In this document: positions 9,174 through 17,395 of the stretch, piece by piece
How positions within the stretch are numbered: the first letter of the stretch is position 1
How the letters are laid out: each line of letters starts with the position of its first letter
NCBI RefSeq assembly: GCF_003148885.1
Contig: NZ_QGHD01000003.1
Location: 84,460 to 148,459 of the forward strand
Reading direction: 5' to 3'
DNA: 64,000 bases
Source: Hallerella porci
Lineage (GTDB): Bacteria > Fibrobacterota > Fibrobacteria > Fibrobacterales > Fibrobacteraceae
The notes under the pieces: generated by a model
Databases searched by the model: none
The model's input: only the letters and a program-made list of their open reading frames with translations
What the model was told of the DNA's origin: nothing
Position numbers and translations under genes: made by a program

Positions 9174-9755
9174 TTATTTGTTCGCTAAAAAGCTAAAATC
9201 TTCGCAAGAAAGGACTTCTAAGCGGTTTCCCATCGCTTGGTTGCGAGTCCGATCGCTGCCGTATTTTTCGGGAATGCGGAAGCAATATTCGTATTCGGTT
9301 CCGGCATCGGTCGGAATCGTGAGTTTGAACGCGCGGATGCGGTCTTCGCGCTTGTGACTTGTACCTTTATAGCCTTCGTGATATTCGTAACGGTTCTGAA
9401 TTTTCTTTAAGCGAGCGTCTTGGTCAAAGCGCAAATCTTGAATGATTTGGCCGGAAAGTTCCACCGGGAAACTGCCTGGAATACGCAGTTCGGTTTTGCC
9501 GTTCGCTTGGACGATTTTCGCGTCTTTGGGATTGACTAAATAACGTTCTTTTGCAATGTTGCGGTAAGACTTAAAATGCACTGTGCGCACGCCGCAAAGT
9601 TCCCGCATATCCGGTTGTTCCACAAAGTCAATTTCACGGCAAGCGGGCGGCATATTTTCGGGCACTTCTAAGTTGCTGCCGTCAGAAGTTCCACCGCAAG
9701 CGGTAAAAAATGTCAAAAACGAGAAGGTAATTCCCAACGCAAATTTGAATCTCAT
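9174..9755 (-). CDS. Predicted lipoprotein of unknown function
   Basis: A 193-residue protein beginning MRFKFALGITF with a signal peptide ending in a lipobox TFFTAC, so Cys20 should be lipidated. I choose the ATG at 9755 rather than the upstream in-frame start at 9794 because the signal peptide begins there. The mature part has no recognised domain; it contains two further cysteines near the N-terminus (PPACRE, ELCGV) and two near the C-terminus (YEYCF, LSCED). It is probably anchored in the envelope. Function unknown. Confidence 0.75.
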   Translation of the reverse strand: MRFKFALGITFSFLTFFTACGGTSDGSNLEVPENMPPACREIDFVEQPDMRELCGVRTVHFKSYRNIAKERYLVNPKDAKIVQANGKTELRIPGSFPVELSGQIIQDLRFDQDARLKKIQNRYEYHEGYKGTSHKREDRIRAFKLTIPTDAGTEYEYCFRIPEKYGSDRTRNQAMGNRLEVLSCEDFSFLANK

Positions 9756-9822
9756 AATGCTAATATAAATTTTACTTGTATAAAGCGCTTGCAAAAAAGA
9801 AAAGTTTTGCGTTTTTTGGCGA

Positions 9823-10104
9823 TTATGTCATTGAAATCAGCGTTCCTACGACGACGAGAGAAAGCATTAAATTCAAAAAAAGCATTGTTCGGCGAAGAAT
9901 TTTGGTGAACGATTCTTGCCAAGCGGGATCTTTGACTTCTTTGATTTCTTTAATCCCGAGAAGAACGCTTAAAAATCCGGTAATGACGAGCATCAACGCT
10001 CCCGGAAAATAGCCATCGTTCCACACTAAAATCGAGATGAATGCCCCGAGAATCATCGCGATTCCGCCGACGCAAACTTCAAAGCGAGCGAGTTTTTTTT
10101 GCAT
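9823..10104 (-). CDS. Small membrane protein of unknown function
   Basis: A 93-residue protein with three likely membrane segments, at about residues 13-28, 33-50 and 72-92, and a basic stretch KILRR before the last. The gene lies ten bases downstream of the Omp85-like gene on the same strand, so it may be the last gene of that envelope operon. No family was recognised. Confidence 0.6.
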   Translation of the reverse strand: MQKKLARFEVCVGGIAMILGAFISILVWNDGYFPGALMLVITGFLSVLLGIKEIKEVKDPAWQESFTKILRRTMLFLNLMLSLVVVGTLISMT

Positions 10105-10113
10105 GAAAACCTC

Positions 10114-11862
10114 TTAAAGCGAGAATAAAGCGATGAGACTAATCCGCGGTTTCGATGATTTTAAGGGTCCATTTAATGGCCAACTAAAATTCAAATGATT
10201 CACCAATTTCGTGACGGATTTTGTCATCGCAAAGCGGACGCCGACGCCTGCGATATAAGTCAAATCGTCGGGCTCAAATTCGTGAACGGCAGAAGAAGTT
10301 TCGCCAGCTTTAAAGAATGCGGCAAAGACGGGCGCAACGGTTCCGATTTCAAAATGCGGAAAGAATCGTTCTTCAATTTGCCCGTAGAATCGCGCTTGTC
10401 CGGTGTAAAGATACGTCGGAAATCCGTAAAATTCTTGATTCGAAAGTCCGCCGAGAGAAAGTTGTTTTCCGAATGCGGCGCGTTTATAAGTATCCATGTA
10501 GCCGAGAAGTTGCGTTGAGAACCATTCATTGGAACGCCAAATATATTCTGCAGAAATGCGTTCGTAAATATCGCGGCGAGAATCGTCGGTGACATAAAAA
10601 TAGGACCACGCCGAAAGCATTAAATGATGCATCCGCGAACCGAGTGCGAGATAAATTTTATAGTCAAATCGCCAATCGTTATCGGTGGCGCCGAGCGCTG
10701 TGAAATTCTTGGATGCGCCGATTTTTACGCTGTAACCTTTATCGACGTCTTCCGTCCATTTGGCGTGGCGGAAATTCGTCAAACGATCGTAGCGAATCCG
10801 CGAAAAGGTGAAGCTTAATCCAAAACGCGAATCGACCATATCGGGAATCCAATGTTTTACGTCGCTAGAATCGAGTGCGTAAGCGCGATTATCTTCTAAG
10901 AAAAGATAACGCGAAGTGTTTTTATACGAGCGTCCGAGACGATGATAGTCATAGCTTAAATTCAGATAAATTTTGAATTCTTCGCTTCCGAAAGAATGCC
11001 CGATGCGAAAACTTGTCGAATCTTCTTCGAGTCCGTTGACGCGGATGACGCGATTTCCATGTTTGCGATTGTAATTGGGCAATTCTTCTTTGACGGTATC
11101 GGCAACAGCAACGGAAACTTTTTTCGTCGGGAGCTTCCCCGTCCAATAATATTTCACATCTTGCTTGTCCATATATTCGGCAAATGTGTAAGCCCATTCA
11201 TTTTTACTGCGAGAAAGGTATGGCTTATACATGGTGAAATAATTCGTGTAGCCATCAGTATTGTCCGAAACCGAAACTTCTAAGCGATTATTTCGGAAAA
11301 GGAAATTGCTGTTGTTATACAGAGCCATAAAGCGGTCGCGGAATTCATCGTGCGAATAATAAACGCCGATGGTTTGTCCAAATCCGAGGAAATTATTTTC
11401 CCAAATTCCGACGCCGTAATAAACAGGACCATCGCTCGGACGTTCTAAGGAAAGCGGCACCGTAAGCGTCCACGTATCGCTTGTCTTCACCCGCAAAATA
11501 TTTTTTCCATCGGCAGAAATTTCACGGGTAATGTGTGCGTCAGCAATATACGCTTGGCTGCGCAAATTTTTTTCGCTTTCAATGAGTTCGTACAAATTCA
11601 CTGTATCGCCGACATCGAACAGCACGAGCTTTCGCACGACCGATTCGCGGGTTTCGATGTGAATTGTATTTCCGATGTGATAAACTAAACTATCTGCCCA
11701 CGTGTAAGCTTTTGAATCGTCAAATGCATCGCCCGGATAAACAGCGATAGAATCGACGCGGAAATATTCGAGCGAATCCGCAGTCGGCTGCACAAACATC
11801 GGCTCGGGCGTAACGGCTGCGGCATAGATTGCCAACGAAAGAATTGCAATTAAAATTTTCAC
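10114..11862 (-). CDS. Omp85-superfamily-like outer-membrane protein (POTRA plus beta-barrel)
   Basis: A 582-residue exported protein with a signal peptide of about 16 residues. Residues about 73-130 (RKLVLFDVGDTVNLYELIES onward) look like a POTRA domain, as found in BamA and TamA. The rest is rich in alternating aromatic strands, ends in a hydrophobic strand, and has a GGLSNQEFYGFP segment near residue 495 that resembles the conserved barrel-lumen loop motif of Omp85 proteins. Known members insert or export proteins or lipids at the outer membrane. Its ATG overlaps the stop of the upstream DUF748 gene, which suggests joint work. The family call is by pattern, not by search; it is shorter and has fewer POTRA domains than BamA. 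Confidence 0.62.
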   Translation of the reverse strand: MKILIAILSLAIYAAAVTPEPMFVQPTADSLEYFRVDSIAVYPGDAFDDSKAYTWADSLVYHIGNTIHIETRESVVRKLVLFDVGDTVNLYELIESEKNLRSQAYIADAHITREISADGKNILRVKTSDTWTLTVPLSLERPSDGPVYYGVGIWENNFLGFGQTIGVYYSHDEFRDRFMALYNNSNFLFRNNRLEVSVSDNTDGYTNYFTMYKPYLSRSKNEWAYTFAEYMDKQDVKYYWTGKLPTKKVSVAVADTVKEELPNYNRKHGNRVIRVNGLEEDSTSFRIGHSFGSEEFKIYLNLSYDYHRLGRSYKNTSRYLFLEDNRAYALDSSDVKHWIPDMVDSRFGLSFTFSRIRYDRLTNFRHAKWTEDVDKGYSVKIGASKNFTALGATDNDWRFDYKIYLALGSRMHHLMLSAWSYFYVTDDSRRDIYERISAEYIWRSNEWFSTQLLGYMDTYKRAAFGKQLSLGGLSNQEFYGFPTYLYTGQARFYGQIEERFFPHFEIGTVAPVFAAFFKAGETSSAVHEFEPDDLTYIAGVGVRFAMTKSVTKLVNHLNFSWPLNGPLKSSKPRISLIALFSL

Positions 11863-14171
11863 GGAAGTTCAACCGCCATTCGGAAGACGGATTTCTTTCC
11901 CGTGTTGCTTCGTTCCGCGGCCGTTGCGCTGCGGACTTGAAGATTCTTTGCGGTGACGCCTGTTTGCGCTTGCAACGCTTTTAAAAGTTTTGCGTTGCGC
12001 TCTTCGGCGAGAGCGTTAATTTGGGCGATTAACGCTTCGTCTGACGGACGTTGCCACGAAGCTACAAACTGTTTGAACGCATCATCTTCTTCGGCTTCTA
12101 AAGCAGCTTTGCGTTCTACCGGCGTCAAATTTTCTTTGCCATTTGTCGCTTTGTAAAATGCAAGTTTTTCCATTTTAAGAGCGAAAGATTCCAACTGTTT
12201 TTTCGGATCAAAATTTTGCAAAATCGTCATCGAAGCGCCCGGTTTTTGCGCTAAAATTTCGGTCCATTTTTTCGCGATGCCATATTGTTCGCTCGTAAAA
12301 TCGTTTGCGGCAACATCGATTTCAAATTCGCTTGGCGTCGATGAACCGAAGAGGAATTTCGCCGGAGAAAGTGCGACTTTAACAAGCAAATTTCTCACCG
12401 TTTGCCAAATGATTTTTCCGTATGAAAATTCCGGATCATTCAAATTTCCTTTGATCGGAATATCGAATTCAATTTTTCCATCTTTGTCTTTCAAAATGTA
12501 AAGCGCGACTTTCATCGGAACGCTGTATTCGGGTTTTGCGTTATCCGGTTTATCGCCGACGGTTAAATTGTAAATGTCGATATTGTGACGGCTATCGATT
12601 TCATTATTTTGAATGACATTGTCCGAAGCGAGACCTAACGAGCCCGCGACAAGCGGATAGCCTGTATAATGTTCCGAATATTTGGAGAAATCTTTCATGC
12701 TCACATTTTTCACATCGATGTTCGCTTGCAAAGAATTTAAATCCGACGGTTTAATTTTTGCAGAAACTTTGACCGAACCGCCGTGTGGCAGTGTGGCGCG
12801 GACGCGGACCGTTGTTTGCTTTTCAAAGGCGACGTTTGCAGCGTCGACAGAAATTCCCGAAACCGTATAAGAAAATCCGCCGGGAATTGTGTTGTCGTTG
12901 AGTGTAAACTTGGTATCCGAAAAGGAAAGTTGTTTGAGAAGCGCATCGAGAGGCTTTGCCGCTTCCGTTTTTTTCGGCTCCGCAGCCGGTGTCGCTTTTT
13001 CTGTTTTTGTCGAATCATCTTTCGCTTTGACTTGGAAATCTTGCGCGGCGTTCGAATCAGCGGGGGCCGCTTTTTTCGGCGTTAATAAGACTTGCAAATT
13101 GTTGGAATTTTTATTCATATCAAAGTGTGCGAACGCTCCGCGCACCAAGACAGAATCGATGACGAAACGATTTTCATTTAAATTGGCTTCGGCAATTCCT
13201 ACGCCGATGTGATCCACACCGAGAGTTTTTCCCGAAGATTCTGTTAAGACGACATCATCGACGGAAACCGTTCCATTCACCGCCGAAGCGAGAACGTCAT
13301 CCACATTTCCTGAAACCGAAATATCGACGCTCACTTTTCCCGAAAGATCTTGGAAATTCAGCGCGCTTTCTAAGTAAGGTTTGACGGCGCCGATTGCAAA
13401 ATCCGAGAGTTTTACATTCAATGCAAAATTGCCTTTTTGCATATTGTAATCGGCAGAAACGCCTAACGAACCGCCGCTTGCAAATTCCAATTTGACGCCG
13501 GCAGAAGTATTCTTATTCGAGAAATAAACTTCGGGTACTTTTACTGAGAAATCTTTGATTTCAATATCGGAATTGACTGTCTGATCGACGTAAATGACGT
13601 TGCCCGAAAGAATGGCGATTTTTTTAATGGAAATGCCGAAAGGAAGCGCGTTCACTTGACTTGCGCCCGGAGCGGTCGCAGAATCCTGCGCAATTTTTGT
13701 CGAATCCATTTGTGAATTTGCTAACGAATCTACCGCCGAAGAATCCATCGCTGCGGCTTCTAAAGAATCCGTTTGCGATGAATCGCGCGCTGCTAAAAAT
13801 TCTAGCATATCCGTGAAATTAAAAACTTCCCCATTTTGAATGACGCGGGCGTATGGCGAATCGATTTTAAGTTCCGAAAGGCAAATGTCGCCGACGAAAA
13901 GGCAGCTCGGATCGGCGTTTACGAAGAATTGATGAAAGGCGGCAAATCGGGTGACGTCGTCATTTTCGTAAAGCACAAAATCATCGATTGTCACCGTAAA
14001 GCGGAACGGATTAAAGGAAATATTTCCAATTTCCATTTTTCGCCCGATCAATTCTTTCGAATGCTCTTCGATATAACCGCGCGCAATTTTCGGTGCAAAA
14101 AAACATGCGGCGATAACGAGGAGAATTAAAACAGCGAGAATGATTCCGAGAATACGAAATGCTTTTTTCAT
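11859..14171 (-). CDS. DUF748 / AsmA-like envelope protein
   Basis: A 770-residue protein with one N-terminal membrane anchor (residues about 7-27) followed by a large periplasmic part. The start of that part, with GRKMEIGNISFNPFRFTVTI and later YARVIQNGEVFNFTDML, is typical of DUF748/AsmA-like proteins, which form bridging beta-groove structures. Two low-complexity linkers occur: a Ser/Asp/Ala-rich one near residues 132-170 and a Lys/Ala/Pro-rich one near 360-405. The C-terminal part has a helix-rich region and an OmpA-like segment is possible. The stop overlaps the Omp85-like start, an inner-membrane bridge plus outer-membrane barrel pairing reminiscent of TamB-TamA. Function is inferred only. 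Confidence 0.68.
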   Translation of the reverse strand: MKKAFRILGIILAVLILLVIAACFFAPKIARGYIEEHSKELIGRKMEIGNISFNPFRFTVTIDDFVLYENDDVTRFAAFHQFFVNADPSCLFVGDICLSELKIDSPYARVIQNGEVFNFTDMLEFLAARDSSQTDSLEAAAMDSSAVDSLANSQMDSTKIAQDSATAPGASQVNALPFGISIKKIAILSGNVIYVDQTVNSDIEIKDFSVKVPEVYFSNKNTSAGVKLEFASGGSLGVSADYNMQKGNFALNVKLSDFAIGAVKPYLESALNFQDLSGKVSVDISVSGNVDDVLASAVNGTVSVDDVVLTESSGKTLGVDHIGVGIAEANLNENRFVIDSVLVRGAFAHFDMNKNSNNLQVLLTPKKAAPADSNAAQDFQVKAKDDSTKTEKATPAAEPKKTEAAKPLDALLKQLSFSDTKFTLNDNTIPGGFSYTVSGISVDAANVAFEKQTTVRVRATLPHGGSVKVSAKIKPSDLNSLQANIDVKNVSMKDFSKYSEHYTGYPLVAGSLGLASDNVIQNNEIDSRHNIDIYNLTVGDKPDNAKPEYSVPMKVALYILKDKDGKIEFDIPIKGNLNDPEFSYGKIIWQTVRNLLVKVALSPAKFLFGSSTPSEFEIDVAANDFTSEQYGIAKKWTEILAQKPGASMTILQNFDPKKQLESFALKMEKLAFYKATNGKENLTPVERKAALEAEEDDAFKQFVASWQRPSDEALIAQINALAEERNAKLLKALQAQTGVTAKNLQVRSATAAERSNTGKKSVFRMAVELP

Positions 14172-14205
14172 ATTGGAAACGATAGAAAATTATGCTACAT
14201 TTGTT

Positions 14206-14576
14206 TTGGGACGACGGATGACCGCTCTTGCGAAAGCATGGGAGGAAAGTCCGGGCACCACAAGGCAGGATGCTGGATAACGTCCAGGCGCAGAAATGCG
14301 ACGGATAGCGCAGCAGAAAATAAACCGCCTCTTCGGAGGTAAGGGTGAAATGGCGAGGTAAGAGCTCACCGCGGACCTGGCGACAGGGACGGCATGGCAA
14401 GCCCCATCCGGTGCAAGACCAAGCAGAATTCCGCTTTCTTCGGAAAGCCTGGGTAGCCTTTCCAGTTGGAGTTCGGGTAGGTTGCTTGAGGCCGCCAGTA
14501 ATGGCGGATCCAGATAGATGGTCATCGCCGACTTCGGCCGGCACAAAACCCGGCTTATAGTCGTCCCAATTTTTTT
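14206..14576 (+). ncRNA. rnpB: RNase P RNA (class A) with terminator
   Basis: Catalytic RNA that matures tRNA 5' ends. The conserved GAGGAAAGTCCGGGC segment lies near 14241-14256 and the matching ACCCGGCTTATAG near 14547. The two ends pair perfectly (GGGACGAC at 14208-14215 with GTCGTCCC at 14560-14567, extended by TT/AA), forming helix P1. A T run at 14571-14577 makes the 3' end a terminator. A TATGCT box at 14191-14196 could be its -10 element. It is divergent from the DUF748 gene. Confidence 0.95.
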
Positions 14577-14605
14577 ACTTCAAAGCGTGAAACCGCAGAA
14601 TTTTT

Positions 14606-15232
14606 ATGAAACGTTTATTTGTCATCGCTACTGGAAACGCGGGAAAAATCCGCGACTTCGCTTTTATTTTGGGAACAGAACGCAACGAATTTAAAACTCT
14701 CAAAGACATCGGCTTTGATGGCGAAATTATCGAAAACGGCAATTCGTTTGAAGAAAATGCGAAAATCAAATCGCGAACAACGGCGGAATGGTTAGCGAAA
14801 AAAGGCATTGAAGCAACGGTTCTCGCAGACGATTCCGGCTTAGAAGTTTTTGCGCTTCACGGTGAACCGGGAATTTACAGCGCCCGCTACGCGGGCGTTC
14901 ACGGCGACGATCAAGCTAACAATCAAAAATTACTTGCGAAGTTAAAAGACGTTTCCGATCGGAGCGCGCGGTATTTTTGTGCGCTCTCGTATCAAATCGT
15001 TTCGAAAAATGCTGAGGGAAAATTCGTCATCAGCGAGCCGCAAATTTTTGAAGGCGAATGCCGCGGACAAATTAACTTTGCTCCCGTCGGCGATAAAGGT
15101 TTTGGCTACGATCCGCTTTTTATTCCGAACGGAGAAACGCGGACATTTGCCGAAATGGAACTTGCCGAAAAGAAACCGATTAGTCATCGCGGCAATGCAA
15201 TTCGCGCATTACATGCGCATCTGCGTGCTTAA
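14606..15232 (+). CDS. rdgB: XTP/dITP diphosphatase
   Basis: House-cleaning enzyme that hydrolyses non-canonical purine triphosphates (dITP, XTP) to monophosphates, keeping them out of nucleic acids. The 208-residue protein has the HAM1/RdgB motifs: TGNAGK at residues 9-14, ADDSGLEV at 74-81 with the catalytic aspartates, GYDPLFIP near 168 and SHRGNA at 193-198. Its last 24 bases overlap the end of the convergent DUF763 gene, so both stops lie inside the other gene. Confidence 0.95.
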   Translation: MKRLFVIATGNAGKIRDFAFILGTERNEFKTLKDIGFDGEIIENGNSFEENAKIKSRTTAEWLAKKGIEATVLADDSGLEVFALHGEPGIYSARYAGVHGDDQANNQKLLAKLKDVSDRSARYFCALSYQIVSKNAEGKFVISEPQIFEGECRGQINFAPVGDKGFGYDPLFIPNGETRTFAEMELAEKKPISHRGNAIRALHAHLRA

Positions 15233-16474
15233 ACCGCCCCACTCTTTGGAATGTTCTTTTTCGTGCGCAATCGTCGCTTCAAAGTCGGCGAGAGGCGCAC
15301 AATTTTTTTCCACATTGAGTTGCGTTTGATGTAAACGATTTAAGCATTCCATTTTATCGCGGTCACCGATTTTTGCCCGCTGAATGGAATCGTCTAAAAC
15401 GCGAATGGATTCATCGTAAATTTTTGTAGGAACAGGAAACGGATGCCCATCTTTTCCGCCGTGGGCAAAGGAAAATCGAGCGGGATCCCGAAAACGCGAA
15501 GGCGTTCCGTGAATGACTTCGCTGACGAGTGTGAGCGATTGCAAAGTCCGCGGGCCAAGTCCAGGTGTGAGAAGTAAATTTTCAAAATTTTCGGGCGCAG
15601 ATTCGTAAGCGGTTGCAAGCACAGCACCGAGACGTTTTAAATCAACATCGGCTTCGCGGACATCGTGATGCGATGGCATTGAACAATTTCGACTAGAATT
15701 GACCAAAATCGGTTCGGGAGTCGGGAGAAATAAATCGGTTTGCGCGGGCACAAGAATCGAAGAATTCGGCTTCACAATTTGTGCGATTTCGCGCATCATC
15801 CTACTCGGATTTTCTTTGGAAATTTCCAAAATAGAATGACGAGTTTTATCTGCATCTGTTGCGGTTAAATTCAAAATTTCGCCGCGGTTTTCGCCGATGA
15901 CAGCCGTGTGCGGCTCTTCGACAAAGGAACGCAAATGCGACGAACACCAATGATAACGTCTCGCTGCCCGCGCGGACGCATTCATTCCCTGCTGCACTAC
16001 CGCCCAATCGCCTTCATCCGTTACAATAAAATTGTGCTGATAAAGTTGAAAGCCGTCTTGAACTGCGGTATTATCGACTTTTGCGCAGAGACGACTCGCC
16101 CGCTCTAAATAATTGCCGTCAAGTCCAGTCGCATCGGCAACGCGTAAAAGTTCTGCGGGAGTTTCGCGAGAATATTTTCCGCGGCCACCGCAAACGCAAA
16201 TGCCGAGTTCTTTTGCAATCGGATTGAGCCCGCGCTTGAGCGCATACATGACGCTTGTCGTAATGCCCGAAGAATGCCAATCCATTCCGAGAACCGCGCC
16301 AAAAGATTGAAACCAAAGCGGATCGCTTAAGCGGACGAGAAATTCTTTTTTTCCGTAATTTTCGACGATGCTTTCGGCGATGAGTTTTCCGAGATCGCGC
16401 ATGCGATCAGCGAGCCACCGCGGAACCGTTCCCGTGTGCAAAGGCAAATCGGCAACGCCCGTACGCTTAGGCAT
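15209..16474 (-). CDS. DUF763 domain protein
   Basis: A 421-residue cytoplasmic protein beginning MPKRTGVADLPLHTG, which is the characteristic N-terminus of the DUF763 family. That family occurs across bacteria and archaea and has no firmly established reaction. Conserved-looking blocks include CVCGGRGKYSRETPAEL near residue 95 and an HHDVREADVD stretch near 270. The 3' end overlaps rdgB on the other strand. It lies one base after the end of the next upstream minus-strand gene, so the two may be co-transcribed. Confidence 0.85.
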   Translation of the reverse strand: MPKRTGVADLPLHTGTVPRWLADRMRDLGKLIAESIVENYGKKEFLVRLSDPLWFQSFGAVLGMDWHSSGITTSVMYALKRGLNPIAKELGICVCGGRGKYSRETPAELLRVADATGLDGNYLERASRLCAKVDNTAVQDGFQLYQHNFIVTDEGDWAVVQQGMNASARAARRYHWCSSHLRSFVEEPHTAVIGENRGEILNLTATDADKTRHSILEISKENPSRMMREIAQIVKPNSSILVPAQTDLFLPTPEPILVNSSRNCSMPSHHDVREADVDLKRLGAVLATAYESAPENFENLLLTPGLGPRTLQSLTLVSEVIHGTPSRFRDPARFSFAHGGKDGHPFPVPTKIYDESIRVLDDSIQRAKIGDRDKMECLNRLHQTQLNVEKNCAPLADFEATIAHEKEHSKEWGGLSTQMRM

Positions 16475-16475
16475 T

Positions 16476-17309
16476 TTACCGCCGAATAATCATGAGAAAA
16501 GAACCGTGCGAATTGCTTTGCATTTCGACTGAGCCACCGCTCGCTAATTTTTGGAAAAAGATTCGCACAAATTTTCCCTGATCGGGAGATTCCAAAATGG
16601 CTTCAATTTCTTTTGAAGAAATTTTTGCAGAATTAGTCCACGTATCATTTAACCAATGCCAAATTTGCCAATTAAAAAGTCCGCGCGTGCTCGCGACAAA
16701 TGCTTGCACCATCAAAGAATATTCGTATGCGTAAAAATCTTTGCGCCCTTGAATTTCGGCTTGTTTTTGGAGTTCCGGTAAATTTTTAAAATCGAAAATC
16801 GGCAAAAGCGCTTCGGCATCGGGCTTTAAATACGAAAATTGAATTTCATTTTCGCGGACGATGACTTGCAAATTCGAATCGTCAAAATGCACAAATTGTC
16901 CCGGAATTTTTTCTTGATAATCGCGGAAAACTTCTTTCGGATTTAATGGTTCTTGAATGTCCAAGGGAATTTTTTTCGTTGAAAGTTTTGCAATTTCAAA
17001 AACGGAAATTTTTTCGCCGTTTCCATTTTTTTCTAAAACGGCAAATAAAGATTTTCTTCCCTTGCCTTCGACAAACCAACCGTGTTCGATTGCAGAACGA
17101 ATTTTTCCATTTTTATCGCAGACAATTTTTGCGATTTCTGGATCGAGAAGCGCATCGGCGTCCCATTCCATCCAAGAAGCGCCTCCGCTTATCGAATCGA
17201 GTTTTGCAAAGAGTTCCGCCGCTTGAAAACGCGTTGCTGATTCCAAGGACATCGGTTTTGCCGCAAACGAAAGAGTTGCCCAAAAAAGAATTAAAACAAA
17301 TTTTTTCAT
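16476..17309 (-). CDS. Secreted protein of unknown function
   Basis: A 277-residue product with a clear signal peptide MKKFVLILFWATLSFAA, chosen as start (17309) over the in-frame codon at 17333. The mature part is mixed alpha/beta, rich in Lys and Glu, with a tryptophan-rich patch NWQIWHWLNDTW near residue 210. No domain was recognised. It is divergent from ligA and directly upstream of the DUF763 gene. Confidence 0.65.
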   Translation of the reverse strand: MKKFVLILFWATLSFAAKPMSLESATRFQAAELFAKLDSISGGASWMEWDADALLDPEIAKIVCDKNGKIRSAIEHGWFVEGKGRKSLFAVLEKNGNGEKISVFEIAKLSTKKIPLDIQEPLNPKEVFRDYQEKIPGQFVHFDDSNLQVIVRENEIQFSYLKPDAEALLPIFDFKNLPELQKQAEIQGRKDFYAYEYSLMVQAFVASTRGLFNWQIWHWLNDTWTNSAKISSKEIEAILESPDQGKFVRIFFQKLASGGSVEMQSNSHGSFLMIIRR

Positions 17310-17395
17310 CGAAATAAAAATAGAATTTCGCACTGCAAAAAAAATTCTGCGAGAGTTTTAAATTTGTTAATTTTTTGATGAAGTAGGAGTTTTTC

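Noticed and set aside
14191..14205. A full promoter for the RNase P RNA
   Set aside because: A TATGCT box fits, but no -35 hexamer at proper spacing could be defended, so only the box is mentioned.
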